From Pseudomonas protegens CHA0 (GTDB lineage Bacteria > Pseudomonadota > Gammaproteobacteria > Pseudomonadales > Pseudomonadaceae): DNA of 64,000 bases. Numbering within the stretch: position 1 is the stretch's first letter; the number at the start of each line of letters is the position of its first letter. The translations under genes were made by a program, and so were the position numbers. Below, piece after piece: positions 17,949-25,285 of this stretch. The stretch lies in contig NC_021237.1 in NCBI RefSeq assembly GCF_000397205.1, positions 4,217,001 through 4,281,000 of the forward strand, read 5' to 3'. The notes beneath the pieces are model-generated. The model saw only the letters and a program-made list of their open reading frames with translations. It had not been told where the DNA came from and ran no database searches.

Positions 17949-19223
17949 TCAGTACACCGGCCAGCGTTCGACGATGCGCCCGCCGCGCAGGGCCAGCAGG
18001 TCGCCAAACTGCAGCAGTACCGCTTCGCTCTGCTGCGGGCGCAGGAAGACCTGGTCGTCCACCTGCAAGCCCACGGCGCGGGAGCCGTTGACCATCTCCT
18101 GGTTGGAGCTGCGACCGAACAGCTCGTTGCTCTGCAGACCCGCCGGCGATTCGAAATCCGCCAGCCAGTGGCCGCCATAGATGAAGAAGGTCTGGTGCTG
18201 GTTGCGGTCCCACCAGGAGAACAGCCGCGACTTGTCGTCCAGGGCCGGGATCCGCACCGGCCCGGTACTCTTGAGCACCGGGGTGGCGATAAAGGCGGCC
18301 GGCACGTGCTGCTCCAGGGACGCCAGGTCGTAGTGGCTGGGCTTGAGCAGTGCGGTGCCCACCGATACTTCGGTGCTCAGGCTTTCCTGCTCGTGCCGAC
18401 GATAGCTGGGGCTGCCGGCGGTGTTCAGGGTCAGCTCGGCCTGCCATAGCGCCGGGTACTGCTGACGGGTGAAATCGGCAAAGCCGTTGTAGCGCTGCAT
18501 GACCTTATCGAACAGGCTTTGCGGCGACCCGAGAATCCCCGGCACGCCCATGTCGACAAAGGGGTCGTAGCCCATGAACCCGGCAAACTCCAGGTGCCGG
18601 GGGTGGGCGCTGATCAGCGCCAGCATCTGCCCGAGCACGGCATGGTCCGCCACGCCGCCACGGTGCAGTCCCACATCCAGTTCGATGTTGATGCGCATCC
18701 GCGTGCCCAGGCCCTGGGCCAGCGCTAGGTACTGCTGCAGGCGTTCGGGGGTATCGAGCAGCCATTGCAGTTGCCGGCGCGGGTCGAACGGCCCCTTGAG
18801 CTGCTGGTAGAACAGCTCGACGGCGCGGATCGGCAGGGGTTTACCGAGGAGGATATCGGCGTCGGCAAATACCTCGGCGTCGTGGTTGAGAAACGGCTGG
18901 TGGAAGGACATCAGGCGCCGGGTACCGGCGCGCTGGGCGATGTAGGCCAGGAGCCCGGGCGATGGCAGGGATTTTTCCACCAGGCGCAGGTGCTTGCCAC
19001 CGCGCTGCACCGACTGCATGACCACATCGATGTTGTGGTCCAGGCGATCCAGGTCGATCAGCATCACCGGTTGCATCGGCCCGTGGGCCTTGAGCTCGCG
19101 ATTGAGCTCGGCGAAGTACGGGCTGTAGGGCAGGCCCCGGTCGCCGGGCCGCAGCCAGGCGCCGACACCGGCCAGCAAGACTCCGGCCCCCAGGGTGCCG
19201 GCCATGAAATGACGACGGTTCAT
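17949..19223 (-). CDS. Exported fold-III PLP enzyme (D-threonine aldolase / DSD1-like)
   Basis: 424 aa from ATG 19223, which has AGGAG 9 nt upstream. The N-terminus reads MNRRHFMAG followed by a hydrophobic stretch (VLLAGVGAWL), a twin-arginine signal. The catalytic barrel starts PVMLIDLDRLDHNI; Lys in HLRLVEKSLPS is the probable PLP lysine. IELDVGLHRGG is typical of the alanine-racemase-like barrel of D-threonine aldolase, and C-terminal sequence carries VDDQVFLRPQQSE, matching the family's lid domain. Tat export fits an enzyme that binds its cofactor before transport. It is the last gene of a three-gene operon with a lactone oxidase and a cytochrome. Substrate: unknown D-amino acid or hydroxyamino acid. 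Confidence 0.85.
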   Translation of the reverse strand: MNRRHFMAGTLGAGVLLAGVGAWLRPGDRGLPYSPYFAELNRELKAHGPMQPVMLIDLDRLDHNIDVVMQSVQRGGKHLRLVEKSLPSPGLLAYIAQRAGTRRLMSFHQPFLNHDAEVFADADILLGKPLPIRAVELFYQQLKGPFDPRRQLQWLLDTPERLQQYLALAQGLGTRMRINIELDVGLHRGGVADHAVLGQMLALISAHPRHLEFAGFMGYDPFVDMGVPGILGSPQSLFDKVMQRYNGFADFTRQQYPALWQAELTLNTAGSPSYRRHEQESLSTEVSVGTALLKPSHYDLASLEQHVPAAFIATPVLKSTGPVRIPALDDKSRLFSWWDRNQHQTFFIYGGHWLADFESPAGLQSNELFGRSSNQEMVNGSRAVGLQVDDQVFLRPQQSEAVLLQFGDLLALRGGRIVERWPVY

Positions 19224-19239
19224 TGTGCGCATCTCCTGT

Positions 19240-20634
19240 TCACGCCACACCCAGCACAGAGGCCAGGTGGGCGTTGATGAATTTGCCTTGCGGGTCCAGT
19301 GCCTGGCGCACCCTGGCGAAGGCTGCCCATTGCGGGTACAGCCCCTGCAGGGTGCGGGCGTTGAGGCTGTGGTGCTTGCCCCAGTGCGGGCGCCCCTGGT
19401 ACTTCCAGAAGATCGGCTCCACGGCGGCGAAGAAGTTGTGGTGGTCCATGCTGTAGTGCTGGTGCACCGAGATCGAACAGCTGTCGCGACCTTCGAACAT
19501 GCTCAGGGGAATGTCGTCGGCCTTGACGTAGCGGTACTCGATGGGAAACCAGGTGCGCAGGTCCTTGTCGCGGATCAGCGCGAGGATTTCCCGCAGGCAC
19601 GCCGGCCCCAGGTGCGCCGGCACCGAGTACTCCATTTCGTTGAAGCGTACGCTGCGCACGTTGGCGTAGATCTGGTAGGAATCCCCCACCCGCTCATCGA
19701 AGCGCGCCAGCCAGCGCAGGCTGTTGAGCAGGTGGCGGCGGGTCTCGGGGAAGTCGCTGACGTACTTGTCGAGGTTTTCGATCAGGTTGACGAACTCGTT
19801 GCCGCCCTCCTCGGCCGGATCGGTGGGTGGGGTCGGCGGCTCCGTGGTTTCGTTCAGGGCTACCGCCAGGGCGTAGTCGGAGTGGGTGACCACGAGCATT
19901 TCCCAGTGCTGGTTGTCGCGGGTCAGGTTGTCCATGTCCTCCAGCAGTTCCTCGGTCTTGCCGATCCACTGTTTTTCCCGCAGGCGATAGGCCTCGCGGT
20001 TCTGCAGGCGCACCCGGGTCGCCACCCCCAGCGCGCCGAGGGACACCCGGGCGACGTGGAACACCTCGGCGTTGCGCCGGGGGTCGCAGTCCAGCACTTC
20101 GCCGCTGGCGGTCACCAGTTGCAGCCCGCAGACCCGGGACGAATAGGAACCGAAGCCGACCCCGGTGCCGTGGGTGGAAGTGGCAATCGCCCCGGCCAGG
20201 GTCTGGTAGTCGATATCCGCCATGTTCCACAGCGCCTGCCCCACCTCCTTGAGCGCCGGGCCCATCAGCGACATGGGCGTGCCGGCGGCGAATTCGGCTT
20301 GCAGGGTCTTGGGGTCGTGGTCCAGCAGGCCGTTGAAATAGGCCAGGGACAGCAAGGTGCCGTCGGTGGGCACCAGGGCGCTGAAGGAGTGCCCGGCACC
20401 CACCGGGCGGATCTTGCCCGGGGCCTGGCGGACCACCTGGCGCAGTTCATCCAGGTCCTTGGGCGCCAGCCGCGCCTGGGGCAGGCAGCTTTGCGCGCCG
20501 GACCAGTTGCGCCATGGAATCAGCCGCGGGGCGCGGGCCAGTTCGGCCAGCAGCGGGTTGCTGCACAGCGCGCTGAACGCGCCGAGGGCGCCGGCCCCTT
20601 GCAGCAGCCGGCGTCGGGAAAGGTGCATGACCAT
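19240..20634 (-). CDS. Exported FAD sugar-1,4-lactone oxidase-like protein
   Basis: 464 aa. The signal is SRRRLLQGAGALGAFSAL, with a twin-arginine motif. The FAD_binding_4 domain shows GKIRPVGAGHSFSAL (flavin attachment/binding region, His) and GAIATSTHGTGVGFGSYSS; the C-terminal ALO domain ends with HWGKHHSL and the usual closing segment DPQGKFINAHL. These place it with L-gulono-/D-arabinono-lactone oxidases. In bacteria, such enzymes may pass electrons to a cytochrome rather than oxygen, and a cytochrome gene lies 20 nt upstream. The start could be 20634 or 20628; neither has a strong ribosome site, hinting at coupling to the cytochrome gene. Confidence 0.88.
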   Translation of the reverse strand: MVMHLSRRRLLQGAGALGAFSALCSNPLLAELARAPRLIPWRNWSGAQSCLPQARLAPKDLDELRQVVRQAPGKIRPVGAGHSFSALVPTDGTLLSLAYFNGLLDHDPKTLQAEFAAGTPMSLMGPALKEVGQALWNMADIDYQTLAGAIATSTHGTGVGFGSYSSRVCGLQLVTASGEVLDCDPRRNAEVFHVARVSLGALGVATRVRLQNREAYRLREKQWIGKTEELLEDMDNLTRDNQHWEMLVVTHSDYALAVALNETTEPPTPPTDPAEEGGNEFVNLIENLDKYVSDFPETRRHLLNSLRWLARFDERVGDSYQIYANVRSVRFNEMEYSVPAHLGPACLREILALIRDKDLRTWFPIEYRYVKADDIPLSMFEGRDSCSISVHQHYSMDHHNFFAAVEPIFWKYQGRPHWGKHHSLNARTLQGLYPQWAAFARVRQALDPQGKFINAHLASVLGVA

Positions 20635-20654
20635 GAAGGGGGAACCTGTGCTTT

Positions 20655-21062
20655 TTATTGGAATGAATGGCCGGACATGAAGCTGATCAGGGCCAGGAAC
20701 TGCTCTTCGCTGCACTGCATGCACTGGCCCATGGGCGGCATGCCCTGGTAGCCGTTGATGCTGTGGTCCAGCAGGGTGTCGGCGCCCTGGGCCAGGCGCG
20801 GCGCCCAGGCCTTGGCATCGCCGGCCAGGGGCGCGCCGGAGGCCGGGTTGGCATGGCACAGCTGGCAGCTGCTGGTGTAGACCTGGGCCAGGGCCGGGTC
20901 GGCCGGGCTCTGGCGGGCGGCGTCGAGGCGCACGGCAGCAGGCGGTTCAGCCTCGCCGCAGGCGCTCAGCAGCAGCCCCAGGGCCAGGCCCAGGGCGCTA
21001 CGAATCGGTAGCCAAGAGTGGCGCCGCAACGGGCGCGAACAGGCGGGGGGGACAGTGGGCAT
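20655..21062 (-). CDS. Cytochrome c5-like lipoprotein
   Basis: 135 aa. A lipobox (LLLSAC, Cys35) implies a lipid-anchored periplasmic protein. One heme site CQLCH is at residues 66-70. The axial Met lies in YQGMPPMGQCMQCS, whose CMQC pair is typical of the disulphide in cytochrome c5. It is the first gene of the operon cytochrome - lactone oxidase - PLP enzyme, so its job is probably to accept electrons from the flavin enzyme. The gap 21063-21259 upstream contains no gene and should hold the promoter. Confidence 0.88.
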   Translation of the reverse strand: MPTVPPACSRPLRRHSWLPIRSALGLALGLLLSACGEAEPPAAVRLDAARQSPADPALAQVYTSSCQLCHANPASGAPLAGDAKAWAPRLAQGADTLLDHSINGYQGMPPMGQCMQCSEEQFLALISFMSGHSFQ

Positions 21063-21259
21063 CGGCGGTCCTCAGTGCGGCCAGGGCAAGGGGCCCGCCC
21101 CGGCGACAGCGGCGGACCACACCCGGCCACACTAAGACACCCGCGCCCCGGGGTTGAGGGCATTGGCGGCCAGCCAAGGGGACAGGCTCGGCCAGCCAGG
21201 GCGCGCACGGTCAGCCAGAGGCTGCCTGCATGGCAACGGGCCCATGCCTGCCCCGCGCC

Positions 21260-22072
21260 TTACTTGATCCGGTAGTGGAAGGTGTTGCGCACCGCCGGCA
21301 CCGTTACCGCCTGGCCATCGATCAGCCGCGGCTGGTAACGGAAGGTCGCCACCGCTGCCAGGGACGGGCGCATGAACAGGGGGTGGCAACCGTCGATGAC
21401 CTTGGGGTTCTCCACCCGCCCCTGGGGGTTGACGCTGTATTCCACGGTGCAGTCGCCTTCCAGGTTCTTGTCCAGGGCCCGTTGCGGGTAGTCCGGGGCC
21501 TCCTTGCTCAGGGGCTGGTACTGGCGACTGTCGGCCGCAGCCTGGGCCGCCTGCTGGCGCGTGCGCTCGGCAGCCAGCCGCGACTGTTCGGCACGCTGGG
21601 CCTGCGCTTGTTCCTGGGCCACACGTTGCTCGGTATCGCGCTGGCGCTGCTCGGCCTCCAGGCGCTCGCGCTGCTGCTCCTGCACCTGCTCACGTTTCTT
21701 GTCTTCCACACGCTTGCGCGCCAGGGCCGCCTGCTCCAGCTTCTGCGCCTGTACCTGGGGGTCAACCCGGGGCCTGGCCGGCTCCGGCGCAGCCGCGGGC
21801 GGTGGCGTTGACGGTGGCTGTGGCGCCACCTCGGCCACCGCCGGCAGCGGTTCCGCGGGGGCGGCAGGCGGCGCCAGCATCACCAGTTGGGTGGTCAGTA
21901 CCGGCGGCGTCTCGACCTGCGGCTTGTCCACCGACCAGCCCAGCACCAGCGCCACCAGCACTCCGGCGTGCAGGGCCAAGGCCAGGCTGGCCGCCAGGCT
22001 GTTGCGCCAGAAGCCGGACGCCTCGGGCCGCAGGGGCATCGCGGTGGGGTTGTGCATGATCATCGCCGTCAT
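21260..22072 (-). CDS. tonB: TonB energy transducer
   Basis: 270 aa. One N-terminal membrane anchor (SLAASLALALHAGVLVALVL) is followed by a Pro/Ala-rich part (residues 70-105), then a long Gln/Glu/Arg coiled coil (about 105-180), which is more TolA-like than usual for TonB, and a C-terminal TonB fold with YPQRALDKNLEGDCTVEYSV and TFRYQPRLIDGQAV. It is the last gene of the phytase operon after exbB and exbD and overlaps the exbD stop by 4 nt. It should drive the TonB receptor at the head of the operon. Confidence 0.9.
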   Translation of the reverse strand: MTAMIMHNPTAMPLRPEASGFWRNSLAASLALALHAGVLVALVLGWSVDKPQVETPPVLTTQLVMLAPPAAPAEPLPAVAEVAPQPPSTPPPAAAPEPARPRVDPQVQAQKLEQAALARKRVEDKKREQVQEQQRERLEAEQRQRDTEQRVAQEQAQAQRAEQSRLAAERTRQQAAQAAADSRQYQPLSKEAPDYPQRALDKNLEGDCTVEYSVNPQGRVENPKVIDGCHPLFMRPSLAAVATFRYQPRLIDGQAVTVPAVRNTFHYRIK

Positions 22073-22515
22073 TGCGGGGCCTCGGTCACCAGCCCCAGGT
22101 TGTGTACCCCGCCCTGCTGCAACGCGGCCATGGCCGCCACCACGCTGGCATAGGCGGCGTCCTGGTCGGCGCGGATATACACCTGGGTGTCGCCGCGCCG
22201 GGCAATCACCTGGGCCACCTTGGCGCGCATCTGCTCAAGGTCCACAGCGCTGTCGGTCTGGTTCCGGGTGTCCAGTTCACCGCCCAGGTTCCAGTAGTAG
22301 CCGCCACCGGCCTGCACCGACAGGGTGAGGATCTGCTGGCGGCTGTCGATGGCCAGGGCTTCGCTGGCGACCTTGGGCAATTCGATCTTCACCCCCTGGG
22401 TGAGCATCGGCGCGGTGACCATGAAGATCACCAGCAGCACCAGCATCACGTCGATGTAGGGCACCACGTTCATTTCCGCCTTGGGTCCGTGCTTGCGTTG
22501 CGGCCGGGTCAACAT
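22069..22515 (-). CDS. exbD: ExbD/TolR biopolymer transport protein
   Basis: 148 aa. The N-terminus is short and basic, then a single membrane helix VPYIDVMLVLLVIFMVTAP that contains the essential Asp (in YID). The periplasmic domain ends VVAAMAALQQGGVHNLGLVT as in ExbD/TolR. It lies 16 nt after exbB and overlaps tonB by 4 nt. With ExbB it makes the proton-driven motor for TonB. Confidence 0.93.
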   Translation of the reverse strand: MLTRPQRKHGPKAEMNVVPYIDVMLVLLVIFMVTAPMLTQGVKIELPKVASEALAIDSRQQILTLSVQAGGGYYWNLGGELDTRNQTDSAVDLEQMRAKVAQVIARRGDTQVYIRADQDAAYASVVAAMAALQQGGVHNLGLVTEAPQ

Positions 22516-22531
22516 CGGCTTGCTCCTTCTC

Positions 22532-23242
22532 TCAGGCGGCCACGGCCAGGTGGCTCGGGGCGCCCTGCAAGGTGCGATGCAGGCGTACTTGCAGTTCATT
22601 GCCAAAGGCGTAGTAGCGGGTCAGCAGGGTCTGGCTGCGGGCCGAAAAGCGGTTGTAGGCAATCACCGCGGGAATGGCCGCGAACAGGCCGATGGCGGTG
22701 GCGATCAGCGCCTCGGCAATGCCCGGGGCCACGGTGGAAAGGGTCGCCTGCTGCACCTGGGACAGGCCGAGGAAGGAATTCATGATCCCCCACACGGTGC
22801 CGAACAGGCCGATATAGGGGCTTACCGAACCCACAGTGGCGAGAAACTGCAGGCCCTTTTCCAGGCGGGTTTCCTGCTCGCTGATGGCCACGTACAAGGC
22901 CCGTTCCACACCCTCCAGCACCCCTTCTCCGGCACCGCCGGGCTGGCCGCGCAGGTGGCTGAACTCCTGGTAGCCGGCGGCAAAGATCGGCTCCACGCCG
23001 CCTTCGGCGTCGCTGCCCTTGGCCACTTCGCGGTACAACGGCAGCAGCTCGGGGGCGGCGCGAAAACGCTGGATGAAAGCCTGGAAGCGCAGCTCACGAC
23101 CGCGCAGCACGGCGCCACGCTGGATGATCAGGTACCAGCTGAGCAAGGACGCCAGGAGCAAGGTCAGCATCACCGCCTTGACCAACAGGCTGGCATCGCT
23201 GATCAGCCCCCAGATGCTCATGTGTTCGAGTGTGGCCTGCAT
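22532..23242 (-). CDS. exbB: ExbB/TolQ proton channel protein
   Basis: 236 aa, closer in length and start (MSIWGLISDASLLVKAVMLT) to TolQ than to long ExbB. Three membrane helices are visible: residues about 15-38, 130-155 (SVSPYIGLFGTVWGIMNSF) and 170-195 (GIAEALIATAIGLFAAIPAV). The start ATG 23242 has GAAGGAG upstream. The gene belongs to a phytase operon and not to the tol-pal cluster, so exbB is the better name. The previous gene (phytase) ends 81 bp upstream. Confidence 0.9.
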   Translation of the reverse strand: MQATLEHMSIWGLISDASLLVKAVMLTLLLASLLSWYLIIQRGAVLRGRELRFQAFIQRFRAAPELLPLYREVAKGSDAEGGVEPIFAAGYQEFSHLRGQPGGAGEGVLEGVERALYVAISEQETRLEKGLQFLATVGSVSPYIGLFGTVWGIMNSFLGLSQVQQATLSTVAPGIAEALIATAIGLFAAIPAVIAYNRFSARSQTLLTRYYAFGNELQVRLHRTLQGAPSHLAVAA

Positions 23243-23323
23243 GGTGGAACTCCTTCTCGGGTGCCCGCCTGGGCTGGCGGGGCTATTCGATGACATTCAA
23301 ATGACAAGGTGATGACCGCCGGC

Positions 23324-25249
23324 TCAGGGCAGCTTCAGGGCCTGGGTGACCTCGGCCCAGGGCACGAACTTGAAGTTCTGGGTCTGCTCGGGCATGCGCT
23401 TGCGCCCGTCCTGGACCACCAGCAGGCCCTGGCTCCAGGGCCCGCCGAGGTTGGCCGAGGTGACTTCCAGGCCATCGGTTTCCGAGGCGCCGTCGATCCC
23501 CGCGCGGGCGTTGAGGCTGACCCGGAAGGCGCCATGGGAAGCGAACGGCGGTTCGGCATCCAGCACCAGGTAGCTGTCGTTGCCCTGGCTGGAAATCACC
23601 AGGTAGTCGCGGGCGTTGCTCTGGTACAGGGCCAGGCCCTCGACATCGGCCTGCAACAGGCCGCCGACCTTGATCACGCTGTGCAGGGTCGCCGGCTGCT
23701 CGGGCCGGGCATCCACCGCCCACACGCCAACGTCCTCTTCACCGAGGAACAGGCGCTGGCGCTGGTCATCGGCGACACAGCCCTCGGGCTGGCTGGCCAC
23801 CTTGAACCGGCGCACCAGCTCGCCCTGGGCGGTACCGCCGGGGGCGCTCAGGCGGTACTGGACGAAGGTGCCGTCCTTGTCGTTGGCAATGGCGTAGATC
23901 TCGCCACTGGCCGGCTGGAACAGGCAGATGCCGTAGATTTCCTTTAGCGGCGTGGGCACCTCCCCGGCCTCGCTCAGTTCGCCGCTGGCGCGGTCGATGG
24001 CGAACAGGCTGAGGCTGTTGCGGTCGCGGTTACTGGCCACGGCCAGGTCCACACGGCGCTCGCCGAGCTGGAAGTTGGGCCGCACGTCGACGTTGTTCAG
24101 GCGCCCCACTGCCAGCTCCTGCAACAGCTTGCCCTGCAGGTCGTAGGCCAGCAGGCCCTGCTTCTTGTTGGTGCCCAGCACCCGGCTCAGGGAGGGCTGC
24201 TGCGGGTGGACCCAGATCGCCGGGTCATCGGCGGCATCGCCCTGGCGCCCCACCGGCTCGCTCTGTGCCGCCGCCTGTACGGTGGGCAATACCGGCGGCA
24301 GGGCCACCGGGGTGGCCTGCCAGTTCAACTGGCCCTGGTACAGGCGCCCGTCCTCGTCATCGCGCAGCAAGACCTGCAGGCCTTTGTCGCTGGCGCGCAG
24401 GGCGATGTTTTCCGGTTCCTTGAGGCCGGCCAGGGGCAACGTGGCCTGGGCCACCCAGCCTTTTTCCTGCTGCTGATAGAGATGCAGTTGCGCGGCCTTC
24501 GGGTCCAGGCCCAGCACCCCGCCCGGCACCCGGGCCATGGCCCCGGCGCTTTTCCTGATGTCGCCAAAGGGCGCGCGCAGGGCCACCGGCTGGCGCGCGG
24601 TGTCGGCTTCGGCATGGGCCGGGTAGGCCCACCAGCCGACATTCTGTTCATTGACCAGCAGTTGCTGGGCGGCATCGTCCACCTGGCAGAACTTGGCCTC
24701 CGGCGGCAGGGGCAGGCCACGTACCCGCTGCGGCTCGGCGCTCAGTTGCGCGCCGTGGCCCACCAGCCACTGCTCGCCCTTGCCCTCCTCGCCCACCAGG
24801 AACAGGAACAGGTTGCTGGCCTCGTCGCGGTACAGGCACAGGCCGTTGACCGGGTAGTCCCGAGTGGGCAGGTACAACGGCTGGCCCCAGGTGCGGCTGG
24901 CCGGGTCGAGGCTCACCAGCAGTGCCTGCTGGCGCTGGTTGTCGAGGCTGGCCACCAGCAGTTGCCCACCGGCGGCGCGGCTGTCCAGGCCGTTGAACGA
25001 GCCCTTGAAGCGGGCCAGCTGGCGGCCCTGTTCGTCCACCAACAACAGGCCTTCGCGCTCGCTGGCCAGCAGCCGGTCGGCGCCTGTGCCGGCGGGCACG
25101 AAACCCAGGCCGGTAACGCCCGGGGTCTGCTCGGCCCAGGGCTTGAGGTTCAGGCCGGGCACGCTGGGGGCAGCCAGGGCGGCGCCACAGGTCAAGCCAA
25201 TGCACAGGGCCAGCAGGCGGTTTCTTGCGGTCGATACAGTGCTCATCAC
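23324..25249 (-). CDS. Two-domain beta-propeller phytase (3-phytase)
   Basis: 641 aa with a Sec signal (IGLTCGAALA-APS). The C-terminal half is a full beta-propeller phytase: GDAADDPAIWVHP near 345, NKKQGLLAYDLQG, RLNNVDVRPNF, then QPEGCVADDQRQRLFLGEED near 497, which provides the Ca-binding and phosphate-binding acids. The N-terminal half (about 25-325) is a diverged incomplete propeller, as in dual-domain phytases where it raises activity. The enzyme removes phosphate from inositol hexakisphosphate in the periplasm or outside. It follows the TonB receptor by 36 nt and precedes exbB-exbD-tonB. A PHO box before the receptor suggests induction on phosphate starvation. Confidence 0.92.
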   Translation of the reverse strand: MMSTVSTARNRLLALCIGLTCGAALAAPSVPGLNLKPWAEQTPGVTGLGFVPAGTGADRLLASEREGLLLVDEQGRQLARFKGSFNGLDSRAAGGQLLVASLDNQRQQALLVSLDPASRTWGQPLYLPTRDYPVNGLCLYRDEASNLFLFLVGEEGKGEQWLVGHGAQLSAEPQRVRGLPLPPEAKFCQVDDAAQQLLVNEQNVGWWAYPAHAEADTARQPVALRAPFGDIRKSAGAMARVPGGVLGLDPKAAQLHLYQQQEKGWVAQATLPLAGLKEPENIALRASDKGLQVLLRDDEDGRLYQGQLNWQATPVALPPVLPTVQAAAQSEPVGRQGDAADDPAIWVHPQQPSLSRVLGTNKKQGLLAYDLQGKLLQELAVGRLNNVDVRPNFQLGERRVDLAVASNRDRNSLSLFAIDRASGELSEAGEVPTPLKEIYGICLFQPASGEIYAIANDKDGTFVQYRLSAPGGTAQGELVRRFKVASQPEGCVADDQRQRLFLGEEDVGVWAVDARPEQPATLHSVIKVGGLLQADVEGLALYQSNARDYLVISSQGNDSYLVLDAEPPFASHGAFRVSLNARAGIDGASETDGLEVTSANLGGPWSQGLLVVQDGRKRMPEQTQNFKFVPWAEVTQALKLP

Positions 25250-25285
25250 AATCCTTGGGTGTGCGGTCGGGCAAGGGCCCGCTAC

